NCBI GenBank assembly: GCA_013420905.1
Contig: JAAXNY010000001.1
Coordinates: 1,178,001-1,242,000, forward strand
DNA: 64,000 nt
Origin: Collybia mongolica
Lineage: Eukaryota; Basidiomycota; Agaricomycetes; Agaricales; Clitocybaceae
Reading direction: 5' to 3'
Shown here one piece after another: positions 15,256 to 25,854 of this stretch. Under the pieces are notes generated by a model. It ran no database searches. It worked only from the letters and a program-made list of their open reading frames with translations, and was not told the DNA's origin. The stretch's first letter is position 1. Each line of letters starts with the position of its first letter. A program made the translations under genes and the position numbers.

Positions 15256-15930
15256 CTCATGTCTGGTTTCCGGAGGTTGAAACCTTATGAAGCAAAATTT
15301 ATGCTTTTGATCATCATGAGATTATGCAAATCGGACGTAAAACGTTCCATGAGTTGTGTTACTTCCATTCTCGAGATTGGGTGACTCAAGGCCAGGTCCG
15401 AGGAAATAGACGACAAGCTTCCCAAATTTCGGGACGATGACATGTTTTTGTTGACCATATCCACCCATAAAGAGACCTTGTTGTAAAGAAAACCTGTTGC
15501 AAAATAAAGGCAAAGCAATGGGGATATTGGAAAGTTCGTCATGAGGAAATCTCTAACCATGGAAATTCTGGCATATATGGTAGGGCACTTCCAGCTAATT
15601 GTCCGAGTGACTGTAAATTGTTGGTAGAGAGGCCCACCACGCACGCAGACTAGGTATTGTGCTGCTGGGGCCGCTGACACCAAGGGATTAAGGTGAAAGG
15701 GGCGTTCCACGATAAAGCTAACGCACTGGCTATGCTGGGAGCGTTTCTCCCAACTTATCTGTTCGATGTCTGACCTCGAGGGCGAAGACTCCTTGTGTAT
15801 GCGCCGACGTTTGGCAGGGGGTGGCTCACGTACAGATTGATAGCTGTGGTTTTCACTCCTATCCAGTGAGATATCGGTTGAAGATATCTAACTCGCAGGA
15901 TAGAAGGAGAAATGCAACAATCAATCTGAA
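15256..15930 (-). pseudogene. Decayed copy of an unrecognised gene family
   Basis: Minus-strand coding-like sequence homologous to the copy at 44.4-45.9 kb. Shared landmarks in order are REPPPAKRRR (15795-15825), TIYARISM (about 15555-15580), LQQGLFMGGYGQQKHVIVPK (about 15425-15485), KLVVYF, and NLRKPDM (about 15260-15280). The function is not recognised. A basic patch near the N-terminus could be a nuclear signal. The copy looks broken: the frame holding ARISMVRDF changes to the frame holding LQQGLFMGG with no good splice pair. A TAA then interrupts after HGTFYVRFA, and NLRKPDM lies in yet another frame. Undetected introns could explain part of this. It sits between calcineurin A and the lyase gene. 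Confidence 0.45.
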
Positions 15931-17936
15931 ATTCGGAACCTAGAGCTACGACTATCCGTTTCACAAATATATAACCCTAAGAAAGTCATGATCAGTATCG
16001 AAACATGTGTGGGTGATAGTGGTAGTGATATGTAGGTTGAACGAGAAGATAACCCTCACGCCGATTCATCCTCACACCGCCTTCCAAAACGCTGAGCGGA
16101 CCCCAATGTTGCATTATTCGATTTGTGACATTTCCCAGCGATAAACTTGGTGTTCCAAGGTCTATCCATTCCAGTCTGCGTAGCTCGCCCCTCGTAATTC
16201 TGTGTTTAACACTTCTGGGCGTCACTCTTACCCCATGGTGGCTCCTAATCATACCCCCCAAAGGGGATATTTGTGAAGACCGCTGTTTGCTTGGTTCATG
16301 TTTTCCTCTGTATTGTGGGGGCACAAGATTGCTTCGCTGGCCGATATATCGTTCAGGTAGGAATAAAGTGCTCAAATCTAGTTCAATGGCTGCACACACG
16401 CAGAAGCAAGGGTTTGAACTTGAAGTAAAATGCTCAGGCCAACACGTGATACGAAAACCTAGTATTGTCACCAAACTTTGTACCAGTACTAAACTCTATC
16501 CTGCTGAGCTTCTTTATGATTCTCTTGCATACGACCCTGCCTCTTCACCATGTTGGTGATTGGATTTTTAACAAATCAAAGCTCGTAACGTTGTTGTGGA
16601 AGCCCGGAACTTAACTTCTTTTTTGGATCGAGTAGGGCATTGGGCAACATTGGACCCCATGCTAAACAGACCCTGCCTCCCTCTAGAGGCGGAATACTTG
16701 AAAGATCAGCCTGTTAGAAGATACTTAGAAGACCTGGCCCACTGCTTCCAAAAACCTGCAGACGATTGGGGCATAAATATATTAGACCGCGGCACCTTGA
16801 ACGTACGAGGCTGCATCCGTGCTTGGATATTAATTTGTCTACACGTCGCGGAAGGTTTATGCTCAACCAGCGTAGTCTTATGATCCAAGGCTCTATCCTG
16901 AGCGGAACAATATGATAGGCGTCCCAGGCAACCAGACATGGCGATGGTTTGACTATATCAGCACACTACCAACGCTCGGACGAAATATTCATCCCGGACA
17001 GGGATGTGGGATTGTCCCCTATTCCGAGCACGGCGTTTGTAGGTTGTCTTATATGGTACGGTGCGCGTACTCTACAAAATTTTATTTATCCCTCCTGCAC
17101 TCAGTCCACACCTCGACTTGTGAGATGGGATGTCACCAGTCTCATTAGCTTCTGGCTTCACATGACCTCAAGCGGGCAAGTATGCTACAGGGAACATAAT
17201 GTTCAGGCCACTACACTTAGGCTGTGAGCCAATTAGCAAGGCCCAATCATGAAAGGGATACGGACCGCTGGAGATCTTGCTTCCCAGAACCGACAGTCCA
17301 ATGCCGAAGAAGAAAACGGTTCACACCCAAACTTCGCGGCACCGACTCGAAAGAAGAGAAACTATCGTGCCACATCCTACCCCAGGAATATGGAGACTCT
17401 CACCTCACGCAACTGAGCAACGGAATCGCTCAGACCTAGAGAAGGCCATGTTATCCCATTGCCAGCCGCTTCTAATTTCGTCTACGTCAGTTCTCAGGAT
17501 TGCTCATCTGCGAGCTTGATATATCCTCCTATTACTACGCTATTTGGTTTTTCTCACTCCACTACAAATCAGAGTTAGTATTGAAGTACGCACGGGAACG
17601 TGTATTGAACAAGAAACCCGTCCTCGGTCAAGTGTTATTAGACTGTGCCGTATGGATACAAAAGAAATTCACAAGGTTTAGGACGCTGTTGTTTCGGATT
17701 TGGTGCGCTCATGTCCTCAGTTACAAGCTTCGATTTCCCTTGGATATTTCAAAAACATATGGGATTCCCAGTGCCCATACAATCAAATCAAACATCGATA
17801 CCAAAACGGAATGACGTTCACATCCAAAGTGTGATCGAAAGACGTCATCAGCTAGACAAAGTACTCGATCTGGTTTGTGTCGACCCACTTATTCACCACA
17901 CCACACCTCCCTTTTTGTATTCAACAGTTTACAGAG
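15931..17936. other. Long intergenic region upstream of lyase gene
   Basis: Contains the second copy of the dispersed block at about 15962-16050. Several overlapping frames of 70-160 codons occur on both strands (for example minus 15992-16474 and plus 16633-16883), but none shows a known domain or joins convincingly by splicing. The lyase promoter must lie in the last few hundred bases. Confidence 0.4.
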
Positions 17937-19345
17937 ATGGCAAGCGCAACAGATTCACTTTTATTTCGAAACATATTTTCGACGGCAGAATCGTCTACAA
18001 TTTGGTCGGACAGATCGCGGACTACATATTACCTCCGCTTTGAGGCAGCACTCGCCGTAGCCCAGGCGCGTCTGGGTATCATCCCTGAAAAGGCCGCTCG
18101 AGCAATTGCAGAAAAATGTCATTTTGATTCAGTTGATATGGAGGAACTGGAGAGGGAAACACAACGGATCGGATATCCAGTACTGCCTGTCGTAAAGCAA
18201 ATTGTGCGGATGGTGAACGAGGTAGAACCAGGGCTCGGGGAATGGGCGCACTGGGGTGCGACAACGCAGGCTTGCCACTCGAAGTTTCGTGGATTTCTTG
18301 CTGATCGATACGACAGGACGTCACGGATACTGCAACAATATTGCAATTGATAGATACCTGCGGTTTAGTTTCTCAAACACTCGAACGTATAGTCGCTACG
18401 CTTCGAACAATTTCGCAGACCTACGCATCTACCCCCATGGCCGGCCGGTCAAACCTTCAACAAGCGGTCCCCATTTCCTTTGGCTTCAAGATGGCCCGAC
18501 TGTTAGCCACCTTCCAGCGTCATCAAATCCGCCTTGCAGAAATTCTTCCGCGTCTGTCGGTAATAGAGTTTGGTGGTGCAGCAGGAACTCTCGCTACCAT
18601 CTCTGGCACTGGTTTAGCTTTCGAGGTACAACAGGAGCTGGCGAAAGAATTGGGGTTAGGCGTTCCCGAAATTGCATGGCATACTGAAAGGGACCGCATC
18701 ACCGAGATTGGGTTATTTTTCGCAATGGTAACAGGTACCTGCGCCAAGTTTGCTTTGGATGTCAAACTCCTCATGCAAACCGAGATCGGCGAGGTCTCTG
18801 AACCCTATTATGCCCATCGAGGCTCAAGCAGCACCATGCCGCAGAAGAGAAACCCGATCTCTAGTGTGTATATTACAGCAATGGCGAGCACAGTGAAGCA
18901 GCTGAGCGCTACCCTGCTCGATGCCATGGTAGAAGATCACGAACGGAGCACTGGTCCGTGGGAGATAGAATGGATCGTGCTTCCACAAATCGCCACAATG
19001 ACCCACGCCACGCTGACTCACACTCGAGAGCTATTGGAGGGTTTGGAAGTACACCCAGAGATCATGAAGAAGAACCTAGACCTGACGAAGGGTACAATTG
19101 TTAGCGAGGCTGTGATGATGGAGCTCGGGAAATTTATCGGCAGGCAGGTTGCGCACGATTTGATTTATGACTTGTGCAGAGATGCAATAAAAGAAGATCG
19201 CCCTCTGACTGAGCTATTGCTGGAGAGCGAAGCCGTCTGCAACTCAGGGATAGGGAAGGCAAAGATTGAAAGCCTTTGCGATCCCACGAATTATCTAGGC
19301 CTGAGCGAAGCTATGGTGGGCCGGGTGCTGAGGCGTGGTTCGTAG
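17937..19345 (+). CDS. Fumarase/aspartase-superfamily lyase, carboxymuconate cycloisomerase-like
   Basis: Two exons, 17937-18269 and 18317-19345, give 453 aa, the size of bacterial PcaB (3-carboxy-cis,cis-muconate cycloisomerase, about 450). The superfamily signature loop GSSSTMPQKRNP is at residues 280-291. HWGATTQD spans the intron. The segment MAGRSNLQQAVPISFG aligns with the PcaB-type region and lacks the His found at this place (THxQ) in adenylosuccinate and argininosuccinate lyases, which argues for the cycloisomerase branch. FGGAAGTLA, WHTERDR and DHERSTGPW are also typical of the PcaB branch. Classical fungal CMLE is an unrelated beta-propeller, so this gene is of bacterial type and its substrate in the fungus is unknown. 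The only intron (18270-18316, 47 nt) appears to be GC-AG. No partner protocatechuate-pathway genes are nearby. Confidence 0.85.
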
Positions 19346-19739
19346 TCATAATGTTACCCATCTCCTTAGGCACACCTACTTTTGTTGAGACATAATTCTA
19401 CTTTGGTGTCACTTTTGACTAAATGCGAAAGCGTTTGGTTGATTGAGTCGTTGGACAGGGTCATTGCGGCTCCCGGCCCGGCCCCCTATTTGGCCCTGCT
19501 TGATGATCCGAATACTAAACTTGCAAAAACTCAAACGTTGCTTTAGCTTGTCATTCAACAACGATTGAGCTACTTCCGGAAAAAAAACCCACAATCTACA
19601 CTATAGATATTCGTCAAGTACGTCACAGACAAACAATTGCTCTGCAATGTGGATACGGTCTTCTTTTGAACCCCAAGGGACCCACCACCAGCGCGAATTA
19701 GGGGGAGATCGGAGAGTCGATGGACCCACTTCGTCGAGT
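19346..19739. other. Intergenic, lyase 3' region
   Basis: No gene seen. A GC-rich patch lies at 19468-19487. The sequence leads into the TATA box of the RING gene. Confidence 0.4.
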
Positions 19740-19747
19740 TATAAAAA
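19740..19747 (+). promoter_or_regulatory. TATA box of the RING/C2H2 gene
   Basis: TATAAAAA lies 112 bp upstream of ATG 19852, a normal fungal spacing. Based on sequence and position only. Confidence 0.5.
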
Positions 19748-19851
19748 AGGGCGAGGCTTTGTGAAAATACCTAACACTTGAACCTCAAACACCCTATCAG
19801 CAACTCTTATCTTTGTTTTTGGATCCAATATCTTTGGAACTTCTGAACATC

Positions 19852-20684
19852 ATGGACGTTCAATACTCAAACGAGTCTTACTGCGCCATCTGTGATATGT
19901 ACTTTAATACTGTCCAGCAGCGAGGAGAGCATGTTTCCAACTCCCCTAACCACCCTCGCTGCGAGACATGCGACCGACGATTTTTGAACAAGAACACCCT
20001 GCGGAATGTAAGTGGTTGAATATTCATCGACTCGACAAAAAGCTGACGATTCTTCAAGCATTACACTTATTCTCGCCACCATCATTATTGTGCTTTGTGT
20101 CGTGTCAGCTTCGAAACAGCAGCTGGTCTCAGAATGGTATGCCATTATTGCCATAACTGGTTCTTCGTGGCTGAGAATCTATCACAGCACATTGAATATG
20201 GTTCCGTTCACTGCGATGACAGTGATGAAGAAGATGAAGAAACTACTTCCTCTGCTAAAATTGAGGGACGTGAAGACGAATTTGGGCAGCTGCAGTATCC
20301 CGATGAAAGCGAAGAGGAGCGGGAAGATGAGGACGACTCCTGGGAACACTATGACGAATGTGATTTCGAAGATGAGGAGGATTTGGGAGATATAGTAACA
20401 AAGGAAACACTTCCATCCTCGGACGAAGAGGAGGGTTCTGATTCGAAACTGTATACTTTCTCGCTCACTTGTCCAGTGTGTCAATGTCCTCCGAAAACGA
20501 CATGCTCCACCTTTTGTGGGCATATCTTTTGTGGCGGGTGAGTTTTGTGGTTTTTGTGCTAGACAAGAGTCTCAATGGTTTATTTAGATGCATTCGCCAA
20601 GCATATGCACAACAGGGAGTTTGTCCTATTTGTGAAGAGCCTGGGACAATGAAGCAAGTAAGGAGGTTGTATATAGAATTGTAA
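19852..20684 (+). CDS. RING finger protein with N-terminal C2H2-like fingers
   Basis: Probable E3 ubiquitin ligase. Exons 19852-20007, 20059-20537 and 20588-20684 give 243 aa. Residues 11-50 hold paired Cys motifs (CAIC and HPRCETCDRRF) like the C2H2 fingers common in agaricomycetes. Residues 63-104 hold CALC, CHYC and HIEYGSVHC. Residues 104-181 are strongly acidic (Asp/Glu/Ser). A C3HC4 RING lies at 190-227: C190, C193, C205, H207, C210, C213, C224 and C227. The spacing is regular and every ligand is present. The last RING half is on exon 3, which confirms the splice at 20537/20588. Substrates are unknown. The gene at 42.4 kb has similar N-terminal fingers but no RING. Confidence 0.82.
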
Positions 20685-21056
20685 TACATTCGGTCATTTA
20701 TTTTTTTCGACATGATCTATTGATATCAGCGCTATTTGGCAAATGTTGGATCTCCCAAAATAGAGGTAATTGGGATTTTAATAATATCCCATACCTTCAT
20801 AAGCCACCTTTCTACGACGATCTGATTTTTCTTCCTCCCGAAAATCATTCTATCCGTAGGAAAGGTCTTGGGCCGGGATAAGCCGGCCAGGGAAGTGAGA
20901 CAATCATAGATGATGTCGATCGCGAAAGGAACATGATTATGGTGGGTCGTTCAACTTGTGATTCACTTCGAACATACACCCACATTCCCTCGGTGTTGTC
21001 GACTTTCAGCAACAGTGATCACAAGTCATTTGCATCCAGATATAATTGCACTATTA
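20685..21056. other. Intergenic, dehydrogenase promoter
   Basis: AT-rich sequence between the RING gene and the dehydrogenase, with no gene seen. An in-frame extension upstream of ATG 21057 exists but has no ATG and no motif. Confidence 0.4.
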
Positions 21057-22081
21057 ATGTCGACCGACTTTCCCACATCTCTTGTTGGTTCGTTGTCTTA
21101 TCCGGGTGCTTTTGTTCCATACGCTCATGTTTTATCAGGAAAGGTGGCAATTGTCACAGGATCATCTCGAGGTATAGGTGCAGCTATTGCCAGACGGCTC
21201 GCCGATGAAGGCGCCGATGTCGTAATCAATTGTAAGATCATATCTATGCTCAAAACCTGTTTTTCGAAAGCTGACAGACTTATAGATGTCAATAATTTAA
21301 CACCAGCTGACGAACTCGTGAACGAGTTTAAATCCAAAGGGAAAGGCGGCGCAGTAGCGATCAAGGCCGATGTGTCCACGATTGGGGGCGGTCAGTACCT
21401 AATCGATGAGACCGTCAAAACATATGGAAAACTTGATATCCTAATTTGCAACGCCGGAATTATGGGTAGCAAGACTTTAGCGGAGGTTGATGAGGAGTTC
21501 TTTGACGCACACATCAACAGTAATGTTAAAGGTCCACTTTTCCTCGCGAAGGCAGCTACAGCACATTTACCCAGACGTAGGTTTTAATTTGACCTCATCA
21601 TGTACCCACTCACACATCTCAAAGCTGGCGGACGTATTATTTTCTTCTCTACTAGCTTGACAGGTTCAACCACCGTCCTGCCTAACGCCTTAACCTATGT
21701 TGCTTCGAAAGGTAATCCGAATCATGTCGTTCACTTCAAGTCAGTAAACAAGTACATTCAGGCGCTATTGAGCAAATTTCACGGGTCCTTGCAAAGGATT
21801 TGGGCGCCCAGGGTCTTACCGTCAATACTGTGTCTCCTGGACCCGTCGACACGGAGCTTTTCCGTGCAGGAAAACCTGAACACGTCAAGAAGCTTATTGC
21901 GGGTCAAAACCCAAACAATCGTTTGGCAATTCCAGATGACATTGCACCCATGGTAGTCTTCTTAGTGAGCCCGGCGGCACGGTGGGTAAATGGCCAAAAT
22001 ATCCGCGTTAATGGAGTAAGTGAATCGCCGCCTGACTTTTTTGAAACTCGTCTGAACCGAGCTTAGGGTTTCGTCGTTTAA
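21057..22081 (+). CDS. Short-chain dehydrogenase/reductase
   Basis: Classical SDR with Rossmann fold, an NAD(P)H-dependent oxidoreductase. Start ATG 21057 gives MSTDFPTSLVGSL. Motifs in order: cofactor-binding TGSSRGIG (T-G-x3-G-x-G), the acidic DVS after beta-4, NAG (ICNAGIMG), catalytic Ser in FFSTSLTG, and YVASK (Y-x3-K). SPGPVDTEL and the C-terminal VNGGFVV follow. Introns lie near 21232-21285 (joining VVIN to YVNNLTPADELV), 21577-21626, 21713-21760 and 22019-22066. The last intron joins NG to GFVV, with TAA at 22079-22081. About 270 aa. The Arg after Ser in the glycine motif and the NYVNNL segment suggest NADPH preference and a 3-oxoacyl-ACP-reductase-like subgroup, but the substrate is not known. 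No biosynthetic cluster surrounds it. Confidence 0.88.
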
Positions 22082-24369
22082 GGACGGATGCCGGCCCGAG
22101 TATTTCTTGTACCAGTTATCGACAAATTTTCGCGAGTTCTCGGGTTTCAATTCATTTTTATTACTTTCGTCTATTGAAGTCTACGCGAAGTGTGCGCTAT
22201 TTCTTTAAAATTAGTTTACAACAATATGTCAAACCCGCATCGGACTCGAAATAGTACGCTACGAGCCCACCATGTATCTATAATTACTCTCGGCAGTTAA
22301 TTGGGTGGGATTTTGTATGAAGTCAAACCTACGTTGCATACACACTGTACTTCTATTTATAAGTAAAACAATCATGTCCTAGGATAGGTAGCACCCTCCT
22401 AATTTCGTGTGTCCACCTACCCCCACCAGCGTACACACCATGATGTTCATGAGGCTGTTGAGCAGACAATCAAGAGGTTCTTGGTACGAGAGTTGCTCGG
22501 GGCAGCATCGCGCTTTTATAATTAGCTTTCCGTGCTTGTTTTGGTGTAAATGTGCCTTGTATACGTTGAGTGGCTGGTGCTCATCCGCCCGTAAGCTATT
22601 TTTAGAGCGATCACGGAGTCCCAAATGGCTGTTTACTTCCTAAGAGTCCAAATCCCTAACACAGTAACACTGCCACATGTGAATTCAAGTCGTCAAGTGA
22701 ATCTCAAAGAAATCCTGCGGAATAATCCCCAAGTAATTCCGTGTGTCCCAAGTCCCAAGGCTCTCTCCGTGGATACCAAGCACCTTCGAGTGTTACTAGT
22801 ACTTCCGCAAGTACCCATATTCGCGGAAGCTTTATCCACTCGAAGGGGCGGAGTACATATGTTGAACTAGCGATGTGGCTTGTGAACGACTGTGGGATTT
22901 TGATGCTGACGCGACGGTGAATGCGTTGCATGCTTTGCGACTCCACCCAGCTTGTTTATAATCGCCTCGGACTTCAGCCGAGTGAGAGTCGTAAATATAG
23001 AATTATCTGAAGTCGTATGGCACATCGGCCATGTCTATGCAGCGGTTTATTTTTCCTATATGGATCGTAGGAAATTGTGATTTGACCACCAGACTGCGGA
23101 GTATTAAATTAATTTAGGACACCGTGCTACTTTCCGCCAACCCTTAATTCATCAATTAGACAGCAAGGGAAATGGTTTGAATCGCCTCACACGGTATCAG
23201 TGGGTAGCAGCGGTGGCACCTCGACATCTCAGGAGGAAACAACAGGGTCAAAACCTGAAGCCGGAAGGAACTCGCTAAAGAAACGAAAGATTGGCGAGGG
23301 TGTGCCATCGTTTTAATTGTGGTCTTCACCAAGAAACAAATGATCCCCCCCCCACTCACTATTTACACTCAACTTTACCTCATCCTTTCTATGTTTGGGT
23401 TTGCCTTCCATCTCATCGAAGAGACAGGATCGATGCCTTCTGATCGGCATGATATCCAGGCATAATTATAACGAGATCTCTCCGAGTCTGGTCGTGTCAA
23501 GCGGTCGCCGACCTGCAGGATGAGTTTGTTTTACAGTAGCCTACATTTCAGCTAGCAAAATCAATTCATTTAATCAGGCGCCTACCCGGCCATCGCCTTG
23601 AGCCATGTCACCTCTACTAGCTTTTGACTTTTGTGCTCCGGGGGAGATATAACTGTATCCCTTATTACTATTAGGCTGCCGAGAATTCGATGACTGGAGA
23701 ACCGGCGTCCGTCGGGCCTATAGGACCTCGTGTCGACGAATGACGGGCGATCGGTGGATTACCACGCGATCACTATCCGTCCAATGAGAGCTCACATCTG
23801 TCCGACCTTCCGCCTCGACTGACGCGAATTTCAACATGTTTCTCCGTTGATGAACGCGTGCTCTATATAATTAGCTTGCGTGCTCAGTGATCTTCGTGTC
23901 ATAGAGGATGCCCATGATACATTAATTATCCATGGCCATGAGTCCAGCCAGGCCTATCCGGACAAGAGAATTACGAATGGATTCGTACAAATGGGGCCTT
24001 TATCTTCTGCGAAATGTGGTACTATCTTGTTCGTTTCTGCTGGGAAGTCAAATTTGGCCTTGAGGAATCCCATGAAAATCGATTATCGTCAAGGCGTTAG
24101 CAAGGTTGGTCCGGTGTGTCGGTTCTGGGACGCAGGTATTGCATAGGTCACGGGTATTCGAAACGGGGCGGACTCGTGAGACAACAACAAAATGAATATA
24201 TAAATACATAACGCATCCTGGGCAGTGGTAAGCACAATATTATACAGTATTTGAAGGATGGGTATTGCCCTTCGGTCCCATAGCCCCCAGCCAATAGTCA
24301 CCTGACAGAATGACATGACAAGCTTTTTTTGAAGATCCCCCTTTTCTCCGTTCATCATCATCGCCGACG
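22082..24369. other. Long intergenic region
   Basis: No gene, tRNA or repeat family is supported over 2.3 kb. Frames are short and frequently stopped. A poly-C run occurs at about 23345-23354. Confidence 0.45.
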
Positions 24370-25161
24370 TCACACCCTGTATTTTCTCTTAACAGCACTC
24401 CATGCGGGCGCAGCGGCTTTGTGTCGAGATACGAAATGGTTCATGTCTTGCTCAGGTATGCGATTGATGTCGACGCGATTCCAGTACTGCGAGAGTGCAT
24501 AGGAAATATCCTGAGCGTCAGTATCCAAGCCACGGCTGCAAGTGACTTTAAGAAAGTGGCCGGCGGTATATACCACAGGCACGGCGTACATCATCCAACT
24601 CTTTAGCTTGGCACGAATGAACTCTGAGACAGTCAGAAAGGGAATGCCCTGGATATTCATCACCGTAATTGCGTTTAGGTGGCGTGGACCAGTCTCGCCG
24701 GCGACCAGGATCTCGATCTATATATTTTATAGTGGTGTGTTGGTAAGGAGAAGGGGGTGAGGTGAAAGAAAGACTCACTTCAATGGCGGGTATCAATCGA
24801 CGATAGGTAGTGTGCAGTCTGTTTATATCAACTGTGAGATCGAAAAAAATATGAAGATATTTGAGCCGACCGATTCGTCCAAGGCGAATGCATCGTCGTG
24901 AAGTCCGGGTTACCAGCGAGCGCGTCGCGCACTCTTCGAAATGGGTGGTGATGACCGCTTTCTACGATGCAAAGAAGCTCCTTGGATGAGATGAGAATAT
25001 ATCGAGGATCGGTCGACAGGGAATAGAAGTACATCGCTGTGAAAATTGTTCGCCAGAACTGCCGTAAAGACACTCCCATAGAATGCATGGGGGACCCCCC
25101 CAGCACGGAGGAGGTGGGAGAGGGCAGCCGCTGCTTCCAGAAGTCTTCGCAGTTCAGACAT
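24370..25161 (-). CDS. Nucleotidyltransferase-like conserved fungal protein
   Basis: Minus-strand gene of five exons, starting MSELRRLLEAA at 25161 and ending KRKYRV-stop at 24370. Joining at GT...AG pairs gives these segments in order: ALSHLLRAGGVPHAFYGS, VFTAVLANNFHSD joined to ELLCIVESG, HPFRRVRDALAG, NRLHTTYRRLIPAIE joined to IEILVAGETGPR, IPFLTVSEFIRAKLKSW, and DAQDISYALSQYWNRVD. The arrangement Gly-Ser, then Asp-Glu, then a later Glu/Asp in EIEIL resembles a minimal nucleotidyltransferase fold. That fold, and thus any function, is inference. The frame is open throughout and each splice restores a conserved-looking segment, so it seems a real gene of about 190 aa. It is transcribed divergently from MRS2. 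Confidence 0.65.
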
Positions 25162-25854
25162 AGAGGTAGAGAGGAAGGGGGTGAGTGGGTCAGGCGCGGT
25201 GCATCGTATGAGGTTCAAGTATTAGAAGGAAGGCCCGGAAGTGACTGAATCTGTAACAGCCCTGTGAAGAGAGCTCCAACCTGAAAAAGTATAAGAATCA
25301 ACAGATGCATGATCTCTGTCGTCTATCTTTTTGCCGAAATCGGGGATGTCCGATCTCTCGAAATCGCAACACGTTTTGTCAGCGTTCTCGATGAAACCAG
25401 GAGCAGGAGAACCACGACGCTCCATGATTTGGTTTCTGAGCCAAACCATTATTCTACCTAGAAGGATCGGGAAATGTGTTCGATTAACTGCTTGTCCCTG
25501 GATGAGTCCGGTTGACTCCCAGAAAAAAATTTAAGTCAACGTGCGAACAAATGACCAGACTCAAGCGCTCAAGTTCCGTTCCTCCGTAAGCTCCTAGTGA
25601 GCTTAATTGAAGGGACCTCAGAGCGGACTATATGATCACATACGAATGAGGGTATGTTTTCCAAGCGGAATCGGAGAAGATATTGGTCAAGAGATGAGTT
25701 AACTCTGTACATGTCAGGTCACGCGTGACGGAGGTGACGGCCAGTGATCACGCGATCAAACTGGGATGAGCAAATTTGGAAGCTTTCCTTTTCCTAAGCC
25801 TCCGCCTTGCACTCGGTTCTCACAAACACGGTTCCAAGGGTTTCAATCCTGCGG
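25162..25854. other. Divergent promoter region between the nucleotidyltransferase-like gene and MRS2
   Basis: No gene is confidently seen. A 75-codon minus frame at 25222-25449 has no recognised motif and might be an upstream exon, but nothing supports that. Confidence 0.35.

Noticed and set aside
15992..16474. 160-codon minus frame upstream of the first pseudogene
   Set aside because: No domain, no splice partner, and it overlaps the dispersed block; chance frame is more likely.
17450..17510. Similarity of CTTCTAATTTCG-containing sequence to 14237-14270
   Set aside because: About 20 matching bases with poor flanks; could be chance or a very old duplication.
17937..22081. Catabolic or biosynthetic cluster of the lyase, RING protein and dehydrogenase
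   Set aside because: No ring-cleavage dioxygenase, transporter, P450 or synthase is nearby; simple adjacency.
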